NCBI GenBank assembly: GCA_016200135.1
Contig: JACQFI010000021.1
Coordinates: 1 to 64,000, forward strand
Reading direction: 5' to 3'
Source of the DNA: Planctomycetota bacterium
Lineage (GTDB): Bacteria > Planctomycetota > SZUA-567 > H5-PLA8
DNA: 64,000 nt
Shown: positions 45,966 to 53,469 of the stretch, in pieces
How positions within the stretch are numbered: position 1 is the stretch's first letter
How the letters are laid out: every line of letters starts with the position of its first letter
Notes under the pieces: model-generated
Databases searched by the model: none
What the model saw: only the letters and a program-made list of their open reading frames with translations
Told to the model about the DNA's origin: nothing
Translations under genes and position numbers: made by a program

Positions 45966-47033
45966 GTGGTGAACCCGGAAGAGATCGTGCGCGCAGAGAC
46001 CGAGCTCGTCGTCCTCGACGACGCGCCGGCCTGGCGGGAGTTCCACGAACGCGTGCTGCGGCGCGCGGGCTTCGGGCAGGTGAACTCGTACCCCGCGCAG
46101 CCCTCGCTTCTCTACGATCATATCAACCACGGCCGCGGCCGGCGCGCGGACCTCGTGGTCTTCGCCATCCAACCGCAGTCGGAGTTCTCCTGGGAGAACC
46201 TGCGGCTCGTGCGCGGGTTCTTCCAAGGGCCGGTGCTGGCCACGAGCGAACGCTTCGACCCGGCCATCCGTGAACGCGCGCACGGGCTGGGCGTGCCGGA
46301 TTACATCTCCGTGGGCGACTGCGGCGAAGAAGGGCTGGAACTCAAGGTCGAGACCGCGCTCACGGCCTTCCGCATCAACTCGCTTATCGACGACAACGAC
46401 CAGCGCACGCAGCGGATCTTCCTCAACATCATGACCGTGATGGTCAAGCTCCTCGAGAACAAGGACCCGTACACGCGCTTCCACAGCCACTCGGTGGCGA
46501 TCTGGTCGCGCATGATCGGGCGGCGGCGGGGGCTCAGCGAAGAGGACCTCATCCGCCTGGGCTTGGCGGCGGTCTTCCACGACTTCGGCAAAATCGGCAT
46601 CCCCGAGGAGATCCTCAACAAGCCCGCGAAGCTGACCGACGAAGAGTTCACGATCATGAAGCAGCATCCGACCATCGCGCGCGACCTGCTCTCGTCGCTG
46701 GACCTGATGCACGACCTGCTGCCCGCGATCACGCACCACCACGAACGCTGGGACGGCCGCGGCTATCCCGCGGGCCTGAAGACCGACCAGATCCCGCTCT
46801 GGGGGCGCATCATCTGCATCGCCGACGCCTACGACACCATGGCCAGCCGCCGCACCTATAAGGAACCCATGCCGGAGGAGAAGGTCCTGGCCGAACTGCA
46901 CCGCGGCCGCGCGACGCAGTTCGATCCGGAGCTCGTCGATATCCTCGTCCAGATCCTCGCCGAGAAAGCCGCCGAAAAAGCCCATGAGAAGGGCAACGGC
47001 AACGGTAACGGCCTCAACCACACCGCGCTGTAA
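45966..47033 (+). CDS. HD-GYP domain protein with degenerate receiver-like N-terminus
   Basis: The GTG at 45966 follows GGGAGCAGG. The frame is open to a GTG at 45891, which lacks a ribosome site and overlaps a TATAGT-like -10. The product has 355 residues. Residues ~15-130 look like a response-regulator fold (ETELVVLDDAPAW, RADLVVFAIQP) but lack the phospho-acceptor Asp. The HD-GYP domain has HDFGKIGIPEEIL and HHERWDGRGYP, all metal and signature residues being present. Such domains hydrolyse cyclic di-GMP or sense it. The C-terminal tail is Lys/Asn/Gly rich. It may respond to a partner interaction rather than phosphorylation. Confidence 0.92.
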   Translation: MVNPEEIVRAETELVVLDDAPAWREFHERVLRRAGFGQVNSYPAQPSLLYDHINHGRGRRADLVVFAIQPQSEFSWENLRLVRGFFQGPVLATSERFDPAIRERAHGLGVPDYISVGDCGEEGLELKVETALTAFRINSLIDDNDQRTQRIFLNIMTVMVKLLENKDPYTRFHSHSVAIWSRMIGRRRGLSEEDLIRLGLAAVFHDFGKIGIPEEILNKPAKLTDEEFTIMKQHPTIARDLLSSLDLMHDLLPAITHHHERWDGRGYPAGLKTDQIPLWGRIICIADAYDTMASRRTYKEPMPEEKVLAELHRGRATQFDPELVDILVQILAEKAAEKAHEKGNGNGNGLNHTAL

Positions 47034-47057
47034 TTTTCGGTCGCTTTTGTGGTGCGA

Positions 47058-47507
47058 TTAGGATGTCGTCTGCCAACCGGTCAGATGGCAGGCTTTAATA
47101 GGCAGTCCAGCGATCTTTCTGAGGAGCGCCTCGTCCGCTGTAATGAAAGGCGCGTTTATGCATTCGGCCAATGCGACGTAACGTCCGTCGTACACACTTG
47201 ACCCAGTTTGAAGGGCGATCTCCAAACTGCGCGGAACCAGATCGCGCAGCGGCATGTCGCATAACGGCAGGTCGCGCAGGAAGCCGGAATGCTTGAGGGC
47301 CACGTCCGCCGTCGTCTCGCCGCGCCTCACGCGTTTCCAAAGAATGTTCGAGCATTCGGCGTAGAAGAGATCGGGTACCCAGAATAAGGCCGCGGGATTG
47401 TCGGCCAGCCTTTGAAAGAGCCTGCGGGCCTGATCGGAATGAGTCTCTTCGACGACGCATTTGATGGCAACACTGGCATCGACCACATACGCGGCGGGTG
47501 CGGTCAT
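47058..47507 (-). CDS. vapC: VapC-family PIN-domain toxin
   Basis: The protein has 149 residues. The PIN-domain acidic residues are visible: Asp in YVVDASVAIK, Glu in YAECSNIL, Asp in SSVYDGRYVALAE and Asp in FITADEALL. PIN toxins are magnesium-dependent ribonucleases that cut tRNA or rRNA when unneutralised. The start overlaps the stop of the antitoxin gene as ATGA, the classical operon order (antitoxin first). Confidence 0.93.
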   Translation of the reverse strand: MTAPAAYVVDASVAIKCVVEETHSDQARRLFQRLADNPAALFWVPDLFYAECSNILWKRVRRGETTADVALKHSGFLRDLPLCDMPLRDLVPRSLEIALQTGSSVYDGRYVALAECINAPFITADEALLRKIAGLPIKACHLTGWQTTS

Positions 47508-47746
47508 CGGTCTCGGTCCGCCCGGAGCAACTCCACCGAATCAGGCGATCCGGGTGGCAGCTTGATGCGATGGCGGTCGATGCTGGAAAGAACGGAGCTA
47601 ACATCCTCGCGGCGGCGCATCTCGTCCAACGCGCGCTGCAGGAGCAGCACGACCTCCTCTTCCAGCGTGCGGCGCTCGGTCCGTGCGCGAAGCCGGATAC
47701 GTTCCAGCAATTCGTCGGGGACATTGTTGACTTGCAGCACGGACAT
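47504..47746 (-). CDS. FitA/VapB-like antitoxin
   Basis: The ATG at 47746 (MSVLQVNNVPDELLERI) follows GGGAG. The product has 80 residues. The N-terminal half is a ribbon-helix-helix DNA-binding segment (VNNVPDELLERIRLRARTER and RTLEEEVVLLLQRAL). The C-terminal tail (IKLPPGSPDSVELLRADR) would wrap the PIN toxin. It overlaps the toxin gene by four bases and should repress its own operon through the ribbon-helix-helix domain. Confidence 0.9.
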   Translation of the reverse strand: MSVLQVNNVPDELLERIRLRARTERRTLEEEVVLLLQRALDEMRRREDVSSVLSSIDRHRIKLPPGSPDSVELLRADRDR

Positions 47747-47856
47747 GGGTTTTACTCCCTTGTAATTCCGAACCAAGTATAACCTGGGTTTCAGGAAAAA
47801 TCGACGGCTTCCCGTAACCACTTGCGCTTCCGCCAAGCCGCGCCATCTTGAAGGCC

Positions 47857-48930
47857 ATGCAAGGAACCGCCGAACGCCCGCTGCCCGAACCGCCGCCAGC
47901 CGAAGCCCTCGAGGTGGCCGGACGGCTGATCCTGGCGCTCGCGTTCATCGCGCTCGCCTTCGGACTGCTTGCCCCGCACTGGATCCCCAGCGACGCCGCC
48001 GCGGGCCCGGAGCTCTCCATTCTCCCCCGGCTCTCCGCCTTCCTGCTCACCGCGTTCGTTGCGGGGCTCGTGCAAGGCGCACGGACACGGGGAAAACTGC
48101 TCTTTATCGGCGCGGCCCTCGCGACGCTTGCCGGCCTGCTGCTCCTGCCCGACCACGAGGCGCCCTGGCGCGCGGCCAAGCCCCCCGACCACGCGCCGCC
48201 GTGGATCGGCGCAACGCAGGACCTCGGCCTGCTGCAGGCCTCGATCCTCTCCGCCGTGCTCTGGGGCACGCTGCTCGCACGCGGGCTGAAGAAGCCGAGC
48301 CATCTCCTGATGGTGGTGCTCTGCGCTTCGGCCGGCGACGCGTGGCTGAACCTGCTGCGCGTCCCCGAGACCGTCGCGGACGGCCACCCGCTCAAGCTGC
48401 TGCGCCTGGCCTGGCCGCCGGCGATGGCCCGCGCCGCCTACGCGCCGTCCTTCACCGACCTCCTGTTTCTGGCGCTCTATCTCGAGACCGGCCGGCGCTT
48501 CCGTTTCCACGGCCCGTCGATCCTCTTCGGCGCCGTGGCCGGGTACGCGGTCGCGACGCTGCTCTCGCTGGCGACGATGCGGGTGATGCTCGCGCTGCCG
48601 CTGGTCAGCCTCGGCGTGCTAATGGGCGCATGGCCGGACTTCCGCTGCACTGGCCGTGAAGTGATCGGCGCCTTTGCCGCCGCGCTGCTGCTCTTCGCCG
48701 TGCTCCTGGGCCTGCACTCGCTGCGGACCTCCCTGCACCCGCTCCCACAACCGAAACCGGAGACGCAGCAGCTAAGACGAGTGGCAAGGACTGCATTTCC
48801 GATTTTGGATTTTGGATTTTCGATTGACCATGGCCGCCAGGCGCAAGGTCTTGGGCGGCGGATCTTGTATAAGCCCGTTGACCCTCAGCGGGCAGGCAAG
48901 ACGTCCTTGCCTACCCAATCGATCGTCTGA
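47857..48930 (+). CDS. Polytopic membrane protein with repeat-derived C-terminal tail
   Basis: The product has 357 residues from the ATG at 47857, with a TTG at 47848 as an alternative; neither has a strong ribosome site. About eight hydrophobic segments are visible, such as LILALAFIALAFGLLAPHW, LSAFLLTAFVAGLVQ, LFIGAALATLAGLLLLP, FLALYLETGRRF and AAALLLFAVLLGLHSL. No family is recognised. The last ~55 residues (from PFILDFGF-like FPILDFGFSIDH onward) are translated from a GATTTTGGATTTTGGATTTT repeat and the low-complexity DNA after it. The original stop has therefore probably been lost. It is convergent with the PQQ-like gene. Confidence 0.65.
   Translation: MQGTAERPLPEPPPAEALEVAGRLILALAFIALAFGLLAPHWIPSDAAAGPELSILPRLSAFLLTAFVAGLVQGARTRGKLLFIGAALATLAGLLLLPDHEAPWRAAKPPDHAPPWIGATQDLGLLQASILSAVLWGTLLARGLKKPSHLLMVVLCASAGDAWLNLLRVPETVADGHPLKLLRLAWPPAMARAAYAPSFTDLLFLALYLETGRRFRFHGPSILFGAVAGYAVATLLSLATMRVMLALPLVSLGVLMGAWPDFRCTGREVIGAFAAALLLFAVLLGLHSLRTSLHPLPQPKPETQQLRRVARTAFPILDFGFSIDHGRQAQGLGRRILYKPVDPQRAGKTSLPTQSIV
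48798..48825. repeat. GATTTTGG short tandem repeat at the 3' end of the membrane-protein gene
   Basis: CCGATTTTGGATTTTGGATT continues into TTCGATT. Related tracts, in the other orientation, lie near 39804 and 50830. It supplies coding sequence for the tail of the upstream protein. Confidence 0.75.
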
Positions 48931-48938
48931 CAACAAAA

Positions 48939-48963
48939 GAGCCGATGACAGCGTCATCGGCTC
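48939..48963. terminator. 11-bp perfect hairpin, copy 1 of 2
   Basis: GAGCCGATGAC and GTCATCGGCTC are separated by AGC. On the minus strand a TTTTGTTG run follows, so it can end transcription of the PQQ-like gene (which stops at 49022). An identical hairpin with similar flanks (CCAATCGAAAA) occurs at 50803-50827. Confidence 0.75.
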
Positions 48964-49021
48964 CAATCGAAAATCCCAAATGAGGTGTACGCCTATCCGA
49001 CCTAAAGGTCGGCAGGGCGAT

Positions 49022-50665
49022 TCAAGGTTTCTGGATGACCGCGGCTCTTGCTCCGGCTTGAATGGCGTACAAGCGGTTCTCGAGTTCCACATACATAACG
49101 CCATGGGCGACTACGGGAGTGGAGCGAATTTTTGCAGGGAAGTTGATCACCTTCGGCTCGTTGAGCTCTTTCTGCGCCTTGAAAATCAGCATCTCGCCTG
49201 CGTCGTTCCCGACGAAAACCTTGCCATCCACGGCGAACGTTCCGCCCCAGATCGGCGCTCGACCGGCGTAATTCCAGTATTCCTTACCGGTCGCGGCGTC
49301 CAGGCAATGGACGTTGCCCGAAAGATCCGCGGCCAAGACCAGATCGTTGTAAATGGAGACCGTCGAGAGCGTGCGCAGCATGCCCTTCTCGCCATCGTTG
49401 GGCGCCTTAACGCCGTCGAACGACCAGACCTTGCCGCTTGCGGTGACGTCGCCCTTCTTCGTCGCATCGATGCAATGCAGCATTCCAAGGCCGGTGCCGT
49501 GATCGGGAGCCTGCCCCACGGCGATGTAGACCTTGTTCTTGTAGAAGACTGGCGTGGCAAGAATCTCGCTGGGCCCTTCACGCGAAGGGTAGCTGCGCTT
49601 GCGGCCGTCGGCGGAGAATTTCCGCTCCTTCGGATTGCAATCGTACCACCAGATTTTCTTGAGCACGGTCTCGTTCCCGACTTTGGCCGGAGTGGGATCG
49701 AAGGCATACACGACGCCGTTGCCCGCGCCGTAGACGACTTGCTGCTGGCCATTCACCGCGAGCAGCGTCGGCGAGGACCACTGGCCTTGGAATATCGTCT
49801 CTCCGACCTTCGCGTCGTCCGTCGCCACCAGCTTGCCCGTGTTCTTATCCACAGCGATCAGGCAGGGGGCGTTCGGCGACGGGACGTTGCGGTGGGTCCA
49901 GTCATTGCCGTTCGATGTTCCCGTATAGACCAGATCGCCCAGAACAAGCACGCTGCAACTCGTGGCGGTGTGTGGATAGACGCCCAGTTCCTCCTTCATG
50001 TCGTAGATCCAGACGATATCGGCGTCGAGCGGTCCCGGAGTCATCGCCGGGTTGTCTGCGCCGGCCATGTATTGGCCTTCTTCCTTGAAAGGCCCTTCGT
50101 TCTTACCGCCGGCAAGACCCTTGGTCGTCATGCACACCAGTTCGCAGCGGTTGGTCACGACGTAAACGCGATCCCCGACAACGGTGGGCGAAGAGCAGAT
50201 GCCGACCTCTTCCCAATCGTTGGCCTTGCCCGACGCCAGCTTGGGGCAAACCAGTTGCCACAGAAGCTTTCCGGTGGCCTCGTCCAGGCACATCATGACG
50301 CCGCGGTCGCCCACATGCTTCGGATCGCACACGGCTTTGTTGTTGGTTCCGAGGAAAACCATGCCACCCGCAATCGTAGGATTGCCGAAGCTCTGCGAAC
50401 CCAGGCTCACGGACCACTTGATGTTCTTCATCGTGGTCGGGTCGAAATCGTCCGTGACATTCTTCTCTGCGCTGGCCATGTTTCGGTCGCTGCGCCCGCC
50501 CCACTGGCTCCAGTCGCCGGTAGCCGCACCTTTCGTCGCCTCCTGCACGGGCTCCAGCGGGTTTTCTTCGGCCTGAGCGCGTGTGGCCGGAAGCAAACCC
50601 GCGCCAAACCCAAGCAGCGCTGTCACTATGAATGCCGGCAGATGCCTCGTGATCTCGAACATGGC
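49022..50665 (-). CDS. Secreted PQQ-like beta-propeller repeat protein
   Basis: The start is the ATG at 50665 (MFEITRHLPAFIVTALLGF); a longer reading from 50770 has no signal peptide. The product has 547 residues with a cleavable signal (ALLGFGAGLLPATRAQA). The rest consists of propeller blades with tryptophan-docking motifs: MMCLDEATGKLLWQLV, VDKNTGKLVATD, YAFDPTPAKVGN, HCIDATKKGDVTASGKVWSF and HCLDAATGKEYWNYAG. PQQ cofactor residues are not obvious, so it may be a BamB- or scaffold-like propeller, or a dehydrogenase relative, in the periplasm. Identical hairpins lie just beyond its 3' end and about 140 bases upstream. Confidence 0.85.
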   Translation of the reverse strand, partial: AMFEITRHLPAFIVTALLGFGAGLLPATRAQAEENPLEPVQEATKGAATGDWSQWGGRSDRNMASAEKNVTDDFDPTTMKNIKWSVSLGSQSFGNPTIAGGMVFLGTNNKAVCDPKHVGDRGVMMCLDEATGKLLWQLVCPKLASGKANDWEEVGICSSPTVVGDRVYVVTNRCELVCMTTKGLAGGKNEGPFKEEGQYMAGADNPAMTPGPLDADIVWIYDMKEELGVYPHTATSCSVLVLGDLVYTGTSNGNDWTHRNVPSPNAPCLIAVDKNTGKLVATDDAKVGETIFQGQWSSPTLLAVNGQQQVVYGAGNGVVYAFDPTPAKVGNETVLKKIWWYDCNPKERKFSADGRKRSYPSREGPSEILATPVFYKNKVYIAVGQAPDHGTGLGMLHCIDATKKGDVTASGKVWSFDGVKAPNDGEKGMLRTLSTVSIYNDLVLAADLSGNVHCLDAATGKEYWNYAGRAPIWGGTFAVDGKVFVGNDAGEMLIFKAQKELNEPKVINFPAKIRSTPVVAHGVMYVELENRLYAIQAGARAAVIQKP

Positions 50666-50802
50666 TTTGTCTCTCGTATCCACTGGAGCCGACAGTATAT
50701 AGTACCTGTACGTATGAATCACCTTGGGCTTATACACCGCGAGGGAATGAATGGCAGGAAAATCTTTCATCGAGTTGGAATAGAGCGCCCGGCAACATAA
50801 AG

Positions 50803-50827
50803 AGCCGATGACAGCGTCATCGGCTCC
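50803..50827. terminator. 11-bp perfect hairpin, copy 2 of 2
   Basis: The same GAGCCGATGAC / GTCATCGGCTC stem as at 48939-48963. It lies between the amidase stop (50862) and the start region of the PQQ-like gene. On the minus strand it is followed by TTTATGTTG, a weak T-run. It probably ends the amidase transcript. Confidence 0.65.
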
Positions 50828-50861
50828 AATCGAAAACCCAAAATCGGAAATCGAAAATGCC

Positions 50862-51752
50862 TTACGGCATGACCTGCTTGCCGCATTTGGCTGTCGCGGC
50901 GGGGTGCGTCGTGCTGGCCGGCGCGGGGCGCGGGGCGTCTTGCGCGACCAGCGTGGACGAACCCTTGCCGCCCATGCTCACGCGGAACGAGGCCATGTCG
51001 AAGAGCTTGCCCGGGCAGCGAGTGTCTTTACCGGGGACGTCGCCGTGGCCGATGATGTTCGCGGCCGGGATGCCCGTCTTCGCCATCAGGAACTTCACCA
51101 GCGCGTGCAGGCTCTCCAGCTGCTTCGCGGTGGGGCGGGTGTCCTCGAAGTTGCCCACCAGGCAGATGCCGATGCCGTGCTCGTTGTAGTCCATGTTGCC
51201 GGCATGCGCGCCGCGCGCCTGCTGCACCCAGCGATAGCCGACTTCCACCTGGCCGTCGCCCGAACCCTCGCCGTTGCCGATTACGAAGTCGTAGCCCAGG
51301 CCGTCCCAGCCGCGGGCCTTGTGCGCGCGGTCGAAGATCGACGCCGAACCGATGGCGCTCGCCGAGTGGTGGATCACGATGTACTTCCAGTCGCGGGCGA
51401 GCTTCACGTCCCAGCCCGCGCCGGCGGTGACCGGGCCGGAAGGCGCGTAGTTCGAGGTCCCCGACGCCGCTCCGCTATGCGCCGCGGAGTTAAAGGTCAC
51501 GTTCTTGGGGAGGGCGAAGCATTCCGCCAGGTCTTCCTGCGAGCGCGGGCCGACGAGCGTCAGCGGCGCGACCGTAGGCTTGGTGGATTCCGCGACCGGC
51601 GGGGCCACGGGAGCGACCGGCTCCTGCTTGGGGATCTCCGCACCCTCGCGATTGCCCGAATGGCAGCCGCTGGCCAGGAGAAAGAGCGCCGCGCCGGCCG
51701 TAAAGCCGATTCCGCGCGCCCAACCCGTGAAATGTGCGTGTGCAGCCGCCAT
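50862..51752 (-). CDS. N-acetylmuramoyl-L-alanine amidase (Amidase_2/PGRP fold), predicted lipoprotein
   Basis: The protein has 296 residues. The signal ends in a lipobox (FLLASGCHSG), so it is probably attached to a membrane by Cys. A Pro/Val-rich linker precedes the amidase domain (~115-260). Zinc ligands fit the family: His in YIVIHHSAS, His in ARGAHAGN and Cys in GKDTRCPG. GHGDVPGKDT and GIGICLVGNF are further landmarks. Such enzymes cut the bond between N-acetylmuramate and L-alanine in peptidoglycan and serve in wall turnover or recycling. The FAH-like gene lies 66 bases upstream on the same strand. Confidence 0.93.
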   Translation of the reverse strand: MAAAHAHFTGWARGIGFTAGAALFLLASGCHSGNREGAEIPKQEPVAPVAPPVAESTKPTVAPLTLVGPRSQEDLAECFALPKNVTFNSAAHSGAASGTSNYAPSGPVTAGAGWDVKLARDWKYIVIHHSASAIGSASIFDRAHKARGWDGLGYDFVIGNGEGSGDGQVEVGYRWVQQARGAHAGNMDYNEHGIGICLVGNFEDTRPTAKQLESLHALVKFLMAKTGIPAANIIGHGDVPGKDTRCPGKLFDMASFRVSMGGKGSSTLVAQDAPRPAPASTTHPAATAKCGKQVMP

Positions 51753-51818
51753 GTCCGCCCCCTTTTCAGGCTGCCCGCGCGGTCGCGCCGGGCGCGGGGG
51801 CGGTGCGGGCCTCCGCGC

Positions 51819-52682
51819 TCAGACGATCCGGTTGACGAGCTTGCCCAGTCCCTGGACCTCGAGTTCCACCGTGTCGCCGCGCTTGAGCAGCTTCGGCGGT
51901 TTGAAGAAGACGCCCACGCCCGAGGGCGTGCCCGTCGCGATCACGTCGCCCGGCTGGAGCGTGATGCCGCGGGTGATGTATTCCACGAGCTTCGGGATGC
52001 CGTGGATCAATTTGCTCGTGCTCGAATTCTGCCGCGTCTCGCCGTTCACCTTGCAGGTGATGTTCAGGTTGCCGGCATCGCCCGCCTCGTCGGGGGTGAC
52101 CAGCGCCGGGCCGAAGGGCGCGAAGGTGTCGAAGGACTTTCCGCGGAACCATTGCTTGTCGCCGAACTGGGCGCAGCGGGCCGAGACGTCGTGGAAGACG
52201 CAGTACCCGGCGATGAATTTCCCGGCGTCCTCGGCCTGCACCTTCTTGGCCGTCTTGCCGATGATCACGCCGAGCTCGACCTCGTAGTCCAGTTGCTCAA
52301 CGCCCTCCGGGTACACCACGTCGTCCTCGGGTCCGCAGGCGGCCATTGGCCCTTTCGAGAAGAGCAGCGGCGCCGGCGGGTACGGATGGCCCTGTTCGTC
52401 GGCATGGTCTTTGTAGTTCAGGCCGATGCAGACGATCAGGCCGGGTCGCGGGACCGGCGCGCCGAGGCGCACTCCGGCCCTCTTCACCACGGCCTGCGGG
52501 GCTAACTTGGAGGTATCGGCCAGGAGGGCCTGCGTTCTTGCCCAAAAATCGCCGCGCAGGAAGGGCAGCATCTCGGCCGGAATCGAGGCGTCAGCGCGGT
52601 TCAGGTCCACGATCCGGGCGCCGTTTTCGATCAGCGCGCCGAGGCGTTCCTGGCCCAAAGGTCCGAAACTGACCAGTCGCAT
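51819..52682 (-). CDS. Fumarylacetoacetate hydrolase (FAH) family protein
   Basis: The ATG at 52682 (MRLVSFGPLGQERLG) follows AAGGAG. The product has 287 residues, typical for short FAH-family hydrolases or isomerases. The metal-binding acids are in LDYEVELGVIIGK and FHDVSARCAQF. CIGLNYKDHADE opens the domain, and the typical GDVIATGTPSGVG lies near the C-terminus. Members act on 2-keto acids and beta-diketones in aromatic or sugar-acid catabolism, for example fumarylpyruvate hydrolase or 2-keto-3-deoxy-L-fuconate hydrolase. The exact substrate cannot be read here. Confidence 0.93.
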   Translation of the reverse strand: MRLVSFGPLGQERLGALIENGARIVDLNRADASIPAEMLPFLRGDFWARTQALLADTSKLAPQAVVKRAGVRLGAPVPRPGLIVCIGLNYKDHADEQGHPYPPAPLLFSKGPMAACGPEDDVVYPEGVEQLDYEVELGVIIGKTAKKVQAEDAGKFIAGYCVFHDVSARCAQFGDKQWFRGKSFDTFAPFGPALVTPDEAGDAGNLNITCKVNGETRQNSSTSKLIHGIPKLVEYITRGITLQPGDVIATGTPSGVGVFFKPPKLLKRGDTVELEVQGLGKLVNRIV

Positions 52683-52854
52683 GGAAGGCTCCTTCGTGTA
52701 GGTTGGAGTGGCCGTAAAACGTGCATATCCTAGTCCCTGCTGCCTTTGGGTCGAGTAGTAAACCGTCCCGCTTGCACTGGTGCCCATAATAATACCAATT
52801 TAGTTGGAAAATCGACCCGCTCCCAAGCGACGATAGGGGTGGAGACCGGGAACT

Positions 52855-53469
52855 ATGCCTGCGACCACGTCCGCGCATCAGATCATCCATAAGGCGCGCA
52901 TGTCCCCAACCCCCGACCTGCCGGACGAGCTCTGGGAAGTCATCGAGCAGTACCGCGGCGAACTGGTCAACCAGGCCCTGGCGATTCTGGGCAGCCTCGA
53001 AGACGCCGAAGACGTGGCCCAGGACACCTTCTGCGAGGCCTTCCGCAGCAGCGAACGCATCGCTGAAGCGCGCTCGCTGGGCGCGTGGCTGCGCACGATC
53101 AACCGCACCAACGCGCTCGACCGCCTGCGCAACCGGCGCCGCGGGCGCAAGGAGAGCAAGCGGCTGGGCGAGGGCGCCAAGCAGTCCACGACCGGCGGCT
53201 TCAGTTTGATCGAACTGCGCGAGAGCCTGGCCAAGGCGATCGAGTCGCTCCCCGACGACCTGCGCGCCGTGGTGATCCTGCGCTACTGGGAACACCTTTC
53301 GTACGAAGAGATCGCCGCGCGGCTCAAACTGCCCACCACGACCGTCTGGCGGCGCTTCTACGACGCCTCGATGCTGCTCTTCGGCAAGATGAAGGACAAC
53401 CTGGAAGGACCCGCCGGCCCGGGAACCGGTCCGGCCGAACCACCTGCAGAAGGGAACCCACAGCCATGA
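52855..53469 (+). CDS. ECF sigma factor, module 1 of a triplicated sigma/anti-sigma-toroid set
   Basis: The protein has 204 residues. An internal ATG at 52900 (MSPTPDLPDELW) is a possible alternative start. Region 2 has GSLEDAEDVAQDTFCEAFR and LRTINRTNALDRLRNRRRGR. Region 4 has SLPDDLRAVVILRYWEHLSY, followed by the helix-turn-helix IAARLKLPTTTVWRRF. The TTGGFSLIELRES segment between them is shared with the other two copies. The stop overlaps the start of the anti-sigma-toroid gene (ATGATGA), indicating coupled translation. Its target genes are unknown; autoregulation is likely by analogy with other ECF/anti-sigma pairs. Confidence 0.93.
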   Translation: MPATTSAHQIIHKARMSPTPDLPDELWEVIEQYRGELVNQALAILGSLEDAEDVAQDTFCEAFRSSERIAEARSLGAWLRTINRTNALDRLRNRRRGRKESKRLGEGAKQSTTGGFSLIELRESLAKAIESLPDDLRAVVILRYWEHLSYEEIAARLKLPTTTVWRRFYDASMLLFGKMKDNLEGPAGPGTGPAEPPAEGNPQP

